A stretch of DNA of 64,000 bases, taken from assembly GCA_002386525.1 (NCBI GenBank), contig DGIS01000022.1:310001-374000 (forward strand), in the 5' to 3' direction. Below the pieces are notes generated by a model, which saw only the letters and a program-made list of their open reading frames with translations, was not told where the DNA came from and made no database searches. Position 1 is the stretch's first letter. Every line of letters begins with the position of its first letter. The position numbers and the translations under genes were made by a program. Shown here piece by piece: positions 45,005-54,149 of the stretch. The stretch is from Sphingobacterium sp. UBA4616. Lineage in GTDB: Bacteria > Bacteroidota > Bacteroidia > Sphingobacteriales > Sphingobacteriaceae.

Positions 45005-45598
45005 ATGGCAATTTATAGATTTAGAGTTACTTTTGAAGATTATGAAGATGTGTACCGTGAGATTGACATGCCTTCTAAAAGTACATTTATAGACCTACAT
45101 GAGGAAATCCATAAATCGACAGGATATAATGCAGATGCATCTTCCTCTTTTTATGTAAGTAATGATCAATGGAAAAAGGGAACTGAAATTGCATTCAAGC
45201 CTACTCAACGTAAAAAAGATGCTGAGGTATTGTTGATGGAGAATATCCGTTTAAGCAAGTTTATTGATGACCCACATCAGAAATTTTACTACGTTTACAA
45301 TTTTGATCGCCCTTATGACTTTCAGGTTGAATTGATCAAGATTTTGAAAGAAGAGGACGGAAAGGTTTATCCTGCTTTATTTAAATCTATTGGACAGGTT
45401 CCTAAGACGATGACTGCGGCTAATTTCCCGGTAGCAGATGCTGTTGAAGAGGATGAATTTGTAGAGGAAGATGATACGCAATATGGCGTGGATGATGAAG
45501 ATGAATTGGATGGCTTCGATAGTGATGGTGACGACGAGGAAGAGGGGGAAGAAGGTGAAGAGCGTGAAGAATCCACTGGCTACGAAGACGAATATTAA
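45005..45598 (+). CDS. PRiA4_ORF3-like protein with acidic tail
   Basis: 197 residues. The first 135 or so match the plasmid pRiA4b ORF3-like / IS1096 TnpR-like fold: MAIYRFRVTFEDYEDVYREIDMP, then STFIDLHEEIHKSTGYN and KFYYVYNFDRPYDFQVELIKIL. The last 60 residues are a low-complexity acidic tail made largely of Glu and Asp. Despite the family name there is no sign of a transposon; such proteins are common single-copy genes in Bacteroidota chromosomes. It lies between cca and miaA on the same strand, 45 bp before miaA, so it may be part of a tRNA-processing cluster. Function unknown. Confidence 0.8.
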   Translation: MAIYRFRVTFEDYEDVYREIDMPSKSTFIDLHEEIHKSTGYNADASSSFYVSNDQWKKGTEIAFKPTQRKKDAEVLLMENIRLSKFIDDPHQKFYYVYNFDRPYDFQVELIKILKEEDGKVYPALFKSIGQVPKTMTAANFPVADAVEEDEFVEEDDTQYGVDDEDELDGFDSDGDDEEEGEEGEEREESTGYEDEY

Positions 45599-45643
45599 TT
45601 AAGAAGACTTTAGAGGTTGTTTCAGCTTTTAAAGTGTTAAAAT

Positions 45644-46579
45644 ATGGCAAATAGAAAAACATTGATAGCCATTGTGGGGCCAACAGCTGTTGGTAAGACT
45701 GCAATGGCTATTTCATTGGCACAATATTTTAAAACAGCAATAATTTCTGCAGATTCTCGTCAGTTTTACCGAGAGATGTCCATTGGTACTGCAAAGCCAG
45801 ATCCAGAGGAATTAGCTGCTGCTCCCCACTATTTTATCGATTCACATACGATCACGCAAGATTATTCGGCAGGGGATTTTGAACGTGAGGCGTTGCTGAA
45901 GTTAGAAGAACTATTTCAATTACATGACGTCGTGATTATGGTAGGCGGCTCCGGCTTATTTGTGCGGGCGCTTTGCGAAGGATTGGACGATTTGCCTAAG
46001 GCAGGGGATGATGTCCGCGAGAGGCTTAATCATGAACTTGCAGTTTTAGGACTGGAAGTCTTAAAAGATCGATTGAAGAGTATCGACCCGATATATTTTG
46101 AAACGGCCGATATGGATAATCCGCAACGTGTCGTGCGGGCCCTTGAAGTTTTTGAGGCAACCGGTAAACCGATGTCTTTCTACCACAAGAAAGATGTTGA
46201 GAGAAGGCCTTTTGATGTCCTTACGATAGGGCTGAATATGGACCGGGCGAAGTTGTACGAAAGGATCAATTCACGTGTAGATCTGATGATGACCAAAGGC
46301 TTACTGGATGAAGTGAAAGCTTTACTTCCTTTCAAGACGAAACCTGCTCTGCTTACAGTAGGTTATGCGGAATTGTTTGATTATATTGATGGTAAGCAGT
46401 CTTTGGAGGAAGCAATAGCGAAAATCAAGCAAAATTCTAGGCGTTACGCCAAAAGACAGATCACCTGGTTTAAAAAATATGGTCGTACACATTGGTTTCT
46501 AGCCCATGAGACTGTAGCTATTATTGAATTTATCCAAAAGGAACTGGCTGGGCACATCCATAGGGATGCGTTGAGGTAG
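45644..46579 (+). CDS. miaA: tRNA dimethylallyltransferase
   Basis: 311 residues. Transfers the dimethylallyl group to A37 of tRNAs that read codons starting with U. The P-loop GPTAVGKTAMAISLA spans about residues 12-26. Further motifs are SADSRQFYREMSIGTAKP, the insertion domain with NPQRVVRALEV, and the C-terminal SRRYAKRQITWFKKY. Last gene of the plus-strand run cca, PRiA4_ORF3-like, miaA; a strong terminator follows. Confidence 0.98.
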   Translation: MANRKTLIAIVGPTAVGKTAMAISLAQYFKTAIISADSRQFYREMSIGTAKPDPEELAAAPHYFIDSHTITQDYSAGDFEREALLKLEELFQLHDVVIMVGGSGLFVRALCEGLDDLPKAGDDVRERLNHELAVLGLEVLKDRLKSIDPIYFETADMDNPQRVVRALEVFEATGKPMSFYHKKDVERRPFDVLTIGLNMDRAKLYERINSRVDLMMTKGLLDEVKALLPFKTKPALLTVGYAELFDYIDGKQSLEEAIAKIKQNSRRYAKRQITWFKKYGRTHWFLAHETVAIIEFIQKELAGHIHRDALR

Positions 46580-46609
46580 GGTTTTGTAAAAGCTATACGA
46601 ATAGGAAAT

Positions 46610-46645
46610 AAAAAAGCCTTGGTTATTCATAACCAAGGCTTTTTT
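46610..46645. terminator. Bidirectional terminator between miaA and ilvE
   Basis: Perfect 17-bp arms around GCCTTGGTTAT / ATAACCAAGGC, with A-runs on the left and T-runs on the right. Serves both converging genes. Confidence 0.93.
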
Positions 46646-46660
46646 ATTTTTCCTGGAGGA

Positions 46661-47731
46661 CTATTTTACTAGGTAGTTCCATCCATACGGATCTTCTACT
46701 TTGCCGTAGCGTAAATCATTAAGGTAATTCAAAACACGATTTGAAAACTCGCGGCCTTCGACTGGCGGCAAATTATAATCCTGTCCTTCAAAACCGATAC
46801 GGCTGATATCTGTAATGGTGGCTGCAGTGCCCGCTGCGAAAGCTTCTGTCACGATACCTGCTTTTATACCGTCAATTAGTTCTTGTACAGATACCTTTCT
46901 CTGCTCAGTTTTATAGCCCCATTTTTCTGCCAATTCCATGATTGTCCGACGCGTAACACCATGTAGGATTGTGTCGCCATGTGGAGTGATGATCGTATCT
47001 CCAATGCGGAAAATAAGATTCGCTGTACCGGCTTCTTCAATGTATTTGTGCTCGGAAGCATCTGTCCACATAATTTGGTCATAACCTTCATCATTTGCCA
47101 ATTGTGTTGGATAAAGTGATAGCGCATAGTTACCGGCATTCTTAGAAAAACCGACACCACCTTCAGCAGCGCGTGTATAGTAAGTTTCTACTTTTAAACT
47201 AATTGCTTTGCTGTAATATGCGCCAACTGGACCTGTGATAACAATAAATTTGTATGATTTAGAAGGGTGCACACCTAATGCTGCTTCTGTTGCGAACATA
47301 AAAGGGCGTATATACAAGGATGAGCCTTCTTTTGCTGGAATCCAATTGCGGTCGATGTCCAATAGCTTGCTTAAGCCATCCATAAAAATCTCTTCAGGTA
47401 CCTCGGGCATTTGTAAACGAGCTGCAGATTTGTTGAATCTTTCCCAGTTCCTGTCCGGACGGAAAATGCTTACTGTTCCATCGGCAAATTTGTAAGCTTT
47501 GATTCCTTCGAAAATCGCTTGACCATAATGTAAAGCGGACATTGAAGGGCTAATACTGATATCTCCATAAGGAACGATGCTGACATCTTTCCATTCACCG
47601 TCATCATAGTTTGCGACCAGCATGTGGTCGGATAAAATCTTTCCGAATTTTAGATTGTCGAAATCTACTTGCGAGAGTCTTGAATTTTGAGTTGGCTCTA
47701 CGCGAATTGAATAGTTCTCTGTCGCGTTCAT
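46661..47731 (-). CDS. ilvE: Branched-chain-amino-acid aminotransferase
   Basis: 356 residues, class IV (D-amino-acid aminotransferase fold) PLP enzyme of the larger BCAT type. Motifs: FEGIKAYKFADGTVSIFRPDRN near residue 75, the SLYIRPFMFATEAALGVHPS stretch, the PLP-lysine region GVGFSKNAGNYA, and the EEAGTANLIFRIGDTIITP and TVTEAFAAGTAA-like phosphate-binding segments. Catalyses reversible transamination of Leu, Ile and Val. Monocistronic, with a 696-bp gap upstream. Confidence 0.97.
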   Translation of the reverse strand: MNATENYSIRVEPTQNSRLSQVDFDNLKFGKILSDHMLVANYDDGEWKDVSIVPYGDISISPSMSALHYGQAIFEGIKAYKFADGTVSIFRPDRNWERFNKSAARLQMPEVPEEIFMDGLSKLLDIDRNWIPAKEGSSLYIRPFMFATEAALGVHPSKSYKFIVITGPVGAYYSKAISLKVETYYTRAAEGGVGFSKNAGNYALSLYPTQLANDEGYDQIMWTDASEHKYIEEAGTANLIFRIGDTIITPHGDTILHGVTRRTIMELAEKWGYKTEQRKVSVQELIDGIKAGIVTEAFAAGTAATITDISRIGFEGQDYNLPPVEGREFSNRVLNYLNDLRYGKVEDPYGWNYLVK

Positions 47732-48055
47732 CTTATTTTTTAATTACATAGGCTAAGTTAGGAAAAAAATGAAATATAAGTCGCACGTATAGCTGGATAA
47801 TTTGCAGGTATGGATATGCCTTTTATTTCGGACAGTTGTTCCCCATTTTACTACACTTTTTTTTGAAATGGAAGAATTTCGATGCATTTTTTAATGCGCA
47901 TAAGTATTCATAATTAATAGTGTTAATTTTTTATTAATTAATGTTGGGTTTCAATAGTATGGCATAAAGTTTGGCTGTAAAGGATGCAACCATTTTGATG
48001 GGCTTTGTGGTTTGCAGTAACGCTATAAAATCACTTATCATAAAATAAACTAAGT

Positions 48056-48214
48056 ATGGAATTGACTCACAGTCTTGACAAAGGTAATGAAGTAACATCT
48101 GGCGATGTACACACATTGTTACCGCGTGACGTTGAAGTTCAGAAGAAAGGTATTTCGATGAATTTTATCCTCGGTTTTTTTGTGTTTTTATATAAAACAG
48201 CAATTAAACCCTAA
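48056..48214 (+). CDS. Possible small membrane protein, doubtful
   Basis: 52 codons starting with MELTHSLDKGNEVTSGDVHTL, then a basic stretch (EVQKKG) and a hydrophobic segment (MNFILGFFVFLYKTA) near the end. It could be a small single-pass protein or a remnant. No promoter with both elements is evident and no family is recognised. Confidence 0.25.
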   Translation: MELTHSLDKGNEVTSGDVHTLLPRDVEVQKKGISMNFILGFFVFLYKTAIKP

Positions 48215-48298
48215 CAAACCTCCTCAATTGTGTAAGCTTTTGGGCTTATCACATCAAATGAACTCACAGTAGTTTTTTCAAAAACGATTGAGTACCAT

Positions 48299-48342
48299 GA
48301 GATTAGCCAAAATAAAAAGTCCAGGAAATTTTGGCTAATCTC
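48299..48342. repeat. 15-bp perfect inverted repeat
   Basis: GAGATTAGCCAAAAT (48299-48313) and ATTTTGGCTAATCTC (48328-48342), 14-bp loop. It lies 86 bp beyond the stop of the minus-strand GH3 gene and could fold in its 3' end, but no T-run follows the stem. Directly to its right is a small GC-rich stem, AGCC-GG-AGGCT region. Confidence 0.6.
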
Positions 48343-48427
48343 CAGCCGGAGGCTAGGCTATTATTTCGGCCGTATGCTTCATCATGTTTCATGTTGTATC
48401 ATTAAGTAATCATACTTAAAATATCAT

Positions 48428-49942
48428 TTAGCTAGCGAGTAGTTTTAAGAGCGGGTCGATATATTCGCGATTATTACTCAATCTAGGAACCTTATTTTGC
48501 CCCCCGAGCTTACCGCGTGATTTCATCCATTTGTAAAATGTATCTTCGGGTGCATTATGAACGATGGGCTGGCGGAGAGCCATATCTTTAAAACGCTTGG
48601 CGTCATAATCCGAATTGATTTCACGGAGCTTTGCGTCTAATATTTCACAGAAACGCTTAAAATCATTGGGCTGTTGTTCAAATTCGATCACCCATTCATG
48701 TGCGCCAGCTTGGGCATCTTTAAAATATACCGGTCCTGCCGTATAATCTTTTATTCGAGCTTGAGTCAGTTTGCTCGCTTCGGCCAGTGCCTGTTCGGCA
48801 TTGTCGACGATAACTTCTTCCCCAAAAGTATTAATGTATTGTTTGGTGCGTCCGGAGATCTGAAAACGATAAGGGGATAATGATGTAAATTTTATGGTAT
48901 CCCCGATTTTATAACGCCAAAGACCTGCGTTGGTCGAGATGATCAATGCATAATTTTTACCTAGTTCAACCTGATCCAAGCGTAGCGTTGACGGATTTTC
49001 TTCCTGCATTCGCTCTGTAGGTAAAAACTCGTAATAAATACCATAATCTAACATGAGTAGGAGATCTTCCGAATCAGATTGGTCCTGTAAACCAAAATAG
49101 CCTTCTGAAGCATTATAATTCTCCAAATAATACATGTTGTCTGACGGGATCAATTTTTGGAATTGTTCACGGTAAGGTTTGAAGCTCACGCCCCCGTGTC
49201 CATAAAATTCGAGATTTGGCCATATCTCCAGTAAGTTGTCTTTACCTGTAATTTCAAGTATACGTTTGGCCATAACAATATTCCAAGTGGGTACACCCGC
49301 TAGGCTCGTTACGTTTTCTTTAAGCGTGATTTGAGCAATTTGCTCAATTTTTTCTTCAAAGTTTGGGTTTAATGTTACTTCCATATTTGGTGTCCGTTTA
49401 AATTCGGCCCAAAAAGGCAGATTCCGAATGAGAATCGACGAAAGATCACCATAATAGGAATCTGGACTAAAATTGTTTATCTGTGAAGAACCACCGATAA
49501 CCACCGATTTCCCTGTAAATACACGGTTTTCGGGCCTATTATGGCAATAGATTGTCAACATATCCTTCCCCCCCTGGAAGTGGCATTCTTCGAGTGCTTC
49601 TTCACTGACTGGAATAAATTTGCTTCGATCTGAGGTAGTGCCCGAAGACTTAGCAAACCATTTGATATCCGATGGCCACAGAATATTTTGCTCACCTTTA
49701 ATCATACGATCAACATAACCCTTAATATCGTCGTAGTCCTGTATAGGGACACGTTCTTTGAAAATTTCAGGCGTTAATATACTTGTGTAATCGTATTTTT
49801 TTCCCCATTCTGTTGCTTCCGCAGTGGCAATTAAACTTTGAAACCATTCTTCTTGAACATCATGCGGATATTTCATGAAAAGTTCAATCTGGTGAATTCT
49901 TTTTTTCATGAACCAAGTAAAAATGGAATTTAATAAGGCCAT
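48428..49942 (-). CDS. GH3-family adenylate-forming-like protein
   Basis: 504 residues resembling the GH3 (auxin-responsive) acyl-acid-amido synthetase family. Visible motifs: the ATP-binding SSGTTSDRSKFIPVSEEAL near residue 95, the middle ENYNASEGYFGLQ and YEFLP motifs, and the GLWRYKIGDTIKFTSLSPYRFQISGRTKQYINTFGEE hinge. Plant GH3 enzymes couple hormones to amino acids; bacterial homologues in Bacteroidota are conserved but have no established substrate. Starts 22 bp downstream of lptB on the same strand, in a run recJ-lptB-GH3. Confidence 0.88.
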   Translation of the reverse strand: MALLNSIFTWFMKKRIHQIELFMKYPHDVQEEWFQSLIATAEATEWGKKYDYTSILTPEIFKERVPIQDYDDIKGYVDRMIKGEQNILWPSDIKWFAKSSGTTSDRSKFIPVSEEALEECHFQGGKDMLTIYCHNRPENRVFTGKSVVIGGSSQINNFSPDSYYGDLSSILIRNLPFWAEFKRTPNMEVTLNPNFEEKIEQIAQITLKENVTSLAGVPTWNIVMAKRILEITGKDNLLEIWPNLEFYGHGGVSFKPYREQFQKLIPSDNMYYLENYNASEGYFGLQDQSDSEDLLLMLDYGIYYEFLPTERMQEENPSTLRLDQVELGKNYALIISTNAGLWRYKIGDTIKFTSLSPYRFQISGRTKQYINTFGEEVIVDNAEQALAEASKLTQARIKDYTAGPVYFKDAQAGAHEWVIEFEQQPNDFKRFCEILDAKLREINSDYDAKRFKDMALRQPIVHNAPEDTFYKWMKSRGKLGGQNKVPRLSNNREYIDPLLKLLAS

Positions 49943-49964
49943 AGGGGAGGTTTGTCTTTAATTT

Positions 49965-50699
49965 TTAAAATTTTTTCCTTCTTAACTCAAAATGTCGACC
50001 GAGATAAAATTTACGGGCAAGCTCATTATCCGCAATCTCCTCAGGTGTACCCGTCAGCATAATCTTTCCTTCGGTTAGCAGATAGGCCCTATCGGTGATT
50101 GATAATGTTTCCTGCACGTTGTGATCGGTAATTAAGATGCCGATATTACGGGTTTTGAGTTTGGCCACAATCGTCTGAATTTCTTCCACGGCGATTGGGT
50201 CGACCCCTGCAAAAGGTTCATCCAAAAGAATAAAGGATGGATTTGCAGCTAATGCCCGCGCAATTTCGGTACGTCGACGTTCGCCACCGGATAACAAATC
50301 ACCTCTGTTTTTACGGACACGGTGTAGGCTGAATTCTGTGAGTAGTTCTTCCAGTTTTGCCAAACGTTCTTCTTTATTCGGATAGTGTATTTCTAATACA
50401 GCCAGGATGTTGTTTTCCACAGAAAGCTTCCGGAAGACCGATGCTTCCTGAGCGAGATAACCTATCCCACGTTGAGCGCGTTGGTACATCGCATCTTGTG
50501 TAATTTCCTGATCGTCGAGAAATACTTTCCCTTCATTGGGCTTAATGAGACCAACGATCATATAGAAAGAGGTCGTTTTTCCAGCTCCGTTCGGGCCCAA
50601 TAACCCGACGATCTCTCCCTGCTCTACAAAGAAAGAAACATCGTTGACAACGGTGCGCTGTTTATACTTTTTGATAAGATGTTCTGCCTTTAAAATCAT
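49965..50699 (-). CDS. lptB: LPS export ABC transporter ATPase LptB
   Basis: 244 residues. Walker A GPNGAGKT at 35-42, Q-loop region YLAQEASVF, signature LLSGGERRR and Walker [14 protein letters not shown], followed by the H-loop in ILITDHNV. The [17 protein letters not shown] sequence and the short length are typical of LptB, which powers extraction of lipopolysaccharide from the inner membrane with LptF/LptG (not in this window). Lies between recJ and the GH3-like gene. Confidence 0.95.
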   Translation of the reverse strand: MILKAEHLIKKYKQRTVVNDVSFFVEQGEIVGLLGPNGAGKTTSFYMIVGLIKPNEGKVFLDDQEITQDAMYQRAQRGIGYLAQEASVFRKLSVENNILAVLEIHYPNKEERLAKLEELLTEFSLHRVRKNRGDLLSGGERRRTEIARALAANPSFILLDEPFAGVDPIAVEEIQTIVAKLKTRNIGILITDHNVQETLSITDRAYLLTEGKIMLTGTPEEIADNELARKFYLGRHFELRRKKF

Positions 50700-50757
50700 C
50701 TTCGTGGAATATCTATTGTTGTGTAAATATATTTAATATCTTCTTACTCTTGCAATA

Positions 50758-52458
50758 CTAATACTTAATCCCTTTGATGTTTAGCTGTAAGTTCTTTTTG
50801 TTGCGCCACACATTCTCTTCGATGCTGTAGCAGATATCGAAACTTTGTCCAGAATTGATATGCGTGATATGTTCTGCCAATCCAAAACCAATGCAGTCAA
50901 ATGCCGGAGAGTCTTCCTGCACAATGGTCATCTTAAGATGATTGGTACCTACTATAAAGGCTTGTCCTACTGCATTTACCTTTTTACTGAGGAAAATAGG
51001 GGATTCATTTTGGGGACCGAATGGTTCAAATTGCTGGAGAATACGGAAAAACTTAGCGTCGATATCTTTCAGTGCTAACTTGGCATCTATCAAAATTTCT
51101 TGCGTCAGCATTTCTGGACTGATACGTCGTGATACCACTTCTTCAAAACGATCTTGGAAGAGGGTGACATTATCTAAGGACATGGTTAGTCCGGCAGCAT
51201 ATTTATGTCCGCCGAATTGTTCCAATAGATCGGCGCATTCGCTTAACGCTTCATATAAATCAAAACCCAATACCGAACGGCAGGAACCGGCGATATGACC
51301 ATTTGTTTCGGTCAATATAATTGTCGGTCGGTAATATTTTTCGGTCAGACGGGAAGCGACAATCCCAATGACGCCTTTGTGCCAGTCGGCTTTATACAGT
51401 ACGGTGGATTTGCGGCTTTTAAGTAGAGCGTTATCTTCAATGAGAGCCAACGCTTCTTCTGTGATTCTGAGATCGAAGTCTTTCCGCACATTGTTTTGAT
51501 CATCAATGCTCGAACTGAAGTCTTTTGCTTCTTGCAGTGATTTGGAAATCAAAAGTTTGACGGCGTCCTTGGCATGATCTATTCTGCCCGCGGCATTTAT
51601 TCGGGGGCCAATCTGGAACACGATGTCATTAACGGTAAAAATCTTCGTTCGGTTATTGGATAAGTCAATCAGCGCCTTCAATCCAACACAGGGATTCGTA
51701 TTCAGTTTAATGAGGCCAAAGTGGCTGAGTATCCTGTTTTCACCGGTAATAGGAACAATGTCCGAAGCGATACTTACAGCGACGAGATCCAAAAACTGAT
51801 AGCAGGCATTGATATCCATGCCGTTTGTCAATATAAAAGCCTGAATAATCTTAAAGCCGATTCCACAACCTGAAAGTTCTTTATAGGGATATTCACAGTC
51901 TATACGCTTGGGATCTAATACAGCATAAGCTTTAGGAAGCTCTTCCCCCGGAAGGTGATGGTCTCCGATAATGAAATCAATCCCCTTGCTATCTGCGTAG
52001 TCTATTTTATCGATTGCCTTGATACCGCAGTCTAATGCGATAATTAAGCTGAAACCGTTTGCTGCGGCGTAGTCGATTCCTTGCGTCGAGATGCCATAGC
52101 CTTCGGCATAGCGGTCTGGAATGTAAAACTCCAGCTGGCTATGGAATTCCCTGAAAAAACTATAAACAACGGCTACAGCGGTTGTACCATCCACGTCATA
52201 GTCACCATAGATCAGAATTTTTTCTTTATTACCAATAGCCTGAATAATACGTGTAATGGCTTTTTCCATGTCACGCATCAAAAATGGATCGTGCAAATCC
52301 GATAATTGAGGTCTAAAAAACTGTTTAGATTCGTCAAAAGTCTCAATTCCCCTGCTCGCGAGCAACTCTGCCAATACAGGGTTTATGTTTAATTCCTCGC
52401 GCAGTTTATTGGTTATTTTGACATCAGTTTTAGATTTTAGTACCCATCTTTTTTGCAT
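50758..52458 (-). CDS. recJ: Single-stranded-DNA-specific exonuclease RecJ
   Basis: 566 residues from the Met at 52458; an earlier in-frame Met adds only MCKD. A DHH-family 5'-3' exonuclease used in recombination and repair. Catalytic motifs: YGDYDVDGTTA near residue 80, ALDCG, and the DHH motif GDHHLPGEELPKAYAVLDPK near 155. The DHHA1 motif GPRINAAGRIDHA and GGHKYAAGLT are also present, followed by the C-terminal OB-fold. First gene of the recJ-lptB-GH3 run; the start region overlaps a plus-strand promoter box for the divergent hydrolase. Confidence 0.97.
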   Translation of the reverse strand: MQKRWVLKSKTDVKITNKLREELNINPVLAELLASRGIETFDESKQFFRPQLSDLHDPFLMRDMEKAITRIIQAIGNKEKILIYGDYDVDGTTAVAVVYSFFREFHSQLEFYIPDRYAEGYGISTQGIDYAAANGFSLIIALDCGIKAIDKIDYADSKGIDFIIGDHHLPGEELPKAYAVLDPKRIDCEYPYKELSGCGIGFKIIQAFILTNGMDINACYQFLDLVAVSIASDIVPITGENRILSHFGLIKLNTNPCVGLKALIDLSNNRTKIFTVNDIVFQIGPRINAAGRIDHAKDAVKLLISKSLQEAKDFSSSIDDQNNVRKDFDLRITEEALALIEDNALLKSRKSTVLYKADWHKGVIGIVASRLTEKYYRPTIILTETNGHIAGSCRSVLGFDLYEALSECADLLEQFGGHKYAAGLTMSLDNVTLFQDRFEEVVSRRISPEMLTQEILIDAKLALKDIDAKFFRILQQFEPFGPQNESPIFLSKKVNAVGQAFIVGTNHLKMTIVQEDSPAFDCIGFGLAEHITHINSGQSFDICYSIEENVWRNKKNLQLNIKGIKY

Positions 52459-52465
52459 ATCTTTG
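52458..52465 (+). promoter_or_regulatory. Candidate -7 box of the MBL-fold gene
   Basis: TATCTTTG matches TAnnTTTG, 107 bp before the ATG at 52573, and lies across the recJ start codon. No good -33 partner. Confidence 0.3.
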
Positions 52466-52572
52466 CACAATATTTTAAGTGTAAATATACGTTTTAAGGC
52501 TGGACTTACCTAATTCCTAAACCGGGTATTGATTCGCTGTTGCTTAACGTGCATATTCCCAATGTTTTAAAT

Positions 52573-53361
52573 ATGGTACAGGCTTATTCTTTATACGAAG
52601 GTTCTTTTTCGGTAGATAAAAGCAGAAAATTTGTTCCCTTTGATCCGTCACTAGATGACCCTCAGGACCGTCCGGGCGCTATGTTTATCGATGTTCATCC
52701 TTTCTTGATCCAAACCGATGCCGGACTCGTACTCTGTGATACTGGGCTTGGTTATACGGATAAAAATGGGCGGTTACAGCTGTATGATAACTTACATAAA
52801 TTAGGATACCGGCCTGATGATGTAAAATATGTATTGATGTCCCATTTGCATAAAGATCATGCTGGTGGCATGGTGACATTTGAAAGTGGAACAGGTCGGA
52901 TTGCATTTCCGGAGGCCGAATACATTGTGCAACGAGGTGAATGGGAAGATGCCTACTCGGGAATTTCCAGTTCATACCGGACCGAGATTTTTGATGTGAT
53001 TCAACGCAGCGGAAATTTGGTACTGGTGGAAGGTGAGGGGAAAATAAATGATGAAATCAGCTATGCGCTTAATGGTGGACATACCGCACATCACCAGGCA
53101 TTTCATATTCAAACGGATGACCAGCATTATTTCTTTGGCGGAGATGTATTGCCTGAGCCCGAAGAGATTTTCCATAACTATGTGGCAAAATATGATTTTG
53201 ACGGCCGGCGCTCTAAAGCGTTACGTCAGGCGTACTGGGCAGAGGGTGCCCCGGCAGGCTGGGTCTTTTTATTTTACCATTCAAAAAATATCACGATCGG
53301 GCGCAGTCAGCTCCGGGAAGATGGTACTTATAGGCTGATTGATGCTGCCTTGCGGGAATAA
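52573..53361 (+). CDS. MBL-fold metallo-hydrolase
   Basis: 262 residues from the ATG at 52573, preferred over TTG 52540 because the family N-terminus (VQAYSLYEGSFSVDKSRKFVPFD) begins there. The metallo-beta-lactamase zinc motif HLHKDH is at residues 91-96, with later ligands in NGGHTAHHQAFH, in FFGGDVLP and near YHSKN. The fold of this subfamily, with the N-terminal strand GxFxVD, is shared by lactonases (quorum-quenching AHL type) and other hydrolases; substrate cannot be assigned. Divergent from recJ. Confidence 0.88.
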   Translation: MVQAYSLYEGSFSVDKSRKFVPFDPSLDDPQDRPGAMFIDVHPFLIQTDAGLVLCDTGLGYTDKNGRLQLYDNLHKLGYRPDDVKYVLMSHLHKDHAGGMVTFESGTGRIAFPEAEYIVQRGEWEDAYSGISSSYRTEIFDVIQRSGNLVLVEGEGKINDEISYALNGGHTAHHQAFHIQTDDQHYFFGGDVLPEPEEIFHNYVAKYDFDGRRSKALRQAYWAEGAPAGWVFLFYHSKNITIGRSQLREDGTYRLIDAALRE

Positions 53362-53666
53362 AAAAGGCGGGTCTATTGGGTTCACGGATACCGTGCCATA
53401 GGTAAGAATGTTTGTTTCCTGTGTTCTTTTTTGCTACTTTAGGGTAATTTGCGCCTTGTGAAGACATCCTGTTAGATATTGAACGATTCGTTTAAGATTT
53501 ATTTTTTGGGTAGATTTGTGTTTTAGTAGCTAAGTAAGGATGCTGTTTTTTTCTGTAAGTCTTTGTTTATTGGCTGGAAAGCATCTTCAGTTTGCTTTCA
53601 TAAAGTTCGTTTATACAAAATTATGAAGGTTTTTTTATTATTGGTATATATTTTAAAAAGAAGATT
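53362..53666. other. 305-bp upstream region of the antiporter pair
   Basis: Contains a candidate promoter at about 53491-53518 and AT-rich leader sequence; no ORF, no terminator with a T-tract is evident after the MBL gene. Confidence 0.45.
53491..53518 (+). promoter_or_regulatory. Candidate promoter of the TrkA-C/antiporter pair
   Basis: TAGATTTG (53511-53518) fits the -7 consensus; TTTA at 53491-53494 lies 16 bp upstream as a weak -33. About 150 bp before the start at 53667. Confidence 0.35.
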
Positions 53667-54146
53667 ATGTCTATTGTAAGAGAGTCCGATCTGATTGGAA
53701 TTGGTAAAAAATTTCAAATTGAAACCGATGCGGGAGATAACATGGTTGTTGTTATCCATGACGATGGCAGACGGGAACTTTATCGCTATGATGATGAGGA
53801 GCATGAGTCACGTTGCGTGATGACACTTAATGACGATGAGTCCCGTCAGATTGCGGGAATCATCGGTGGATTATCTTACAAGCCGAAGGCTTTGGAGACG
53901 ATTGAAGTTGCTCTGGACGATTTGCGCATTGAATGGTATAAAGTAGAGGGCAAAAATGAAGGTGCAGGAAAGACAATCGGGGAGTTGGAAGTTCGTCAGC
54001 GCACTGGTGCATCGATTATTGCTGGTATACGGGATGATGATACGGTTATTAATCCAGGACCATCTTATTTGATTAGCCCAGGTACGACACTGGTTATCGC
54101 GGGGAAAAAGAATAATATTAAACTTTTAAAGGAAATTTTACTGTAA
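53667..54146 (+). CDS. Antiporter regulatory subunit with TrkA-C domain
   Basis: 159 residues. The N-terminal beta-rich part ([38 protein letters not shown]) is followed by a RCK-C/TrkA-C domain from about residue 85 ([60 protein letters not shown]). This pairs with the CPA2 antiporter that starts 3 bp later, like the KhtT/KhtU and YhaT/YhaU type regulator-channel pairs. It probably senses a small ligand and gates K+ or Na+ exchange; the ion is not fixed by sequence. Confidence 0.85.
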   Translation: MSIVRESDLIGIGKKFQIETDAGDNMVVVIHDDGRRELYRYDDEEHESRCVMTLNDDESRQIAGIIGGLSYKPKALETIEVALDDLRIEWYKVEGKNEGAGKTIGELEVRQRTGASIIAGIRDDDTVINPGPSYLISPGTTLVIAGKKNNIKLLKEILL

Positions 54147-54149
54147 TTT

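Larger units (their letters stand above)
47732..48427. other. 696-bp intergenic region, ilvE upstream to GH3 downstream
   Basis: Contains the ilvE promoter area, an AT-rich patch near 47910-47945, a doubtful 52-codon frame (48056-48214) and a long perfect inverted repeat (48299-48342), each listed or discussed separately. No known RNA or protein family is recognised. The length is unusual among the otherwise compact genes in this part of the window. Confidence 0.5.

Noticed and set aside
45367..45576. Serine-rich minus-strand frame
   Set aside because: Antisense shadow of the Glu/Asp-rich tail codons of the plus-strand gene.
45005..45598. Insertion-sequence call based on the IS1096 TnpR family name
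   Set aside because: No transposase, terminal inverted repeats or target duplications are visible; the gene is embedded in housekeeping genes.
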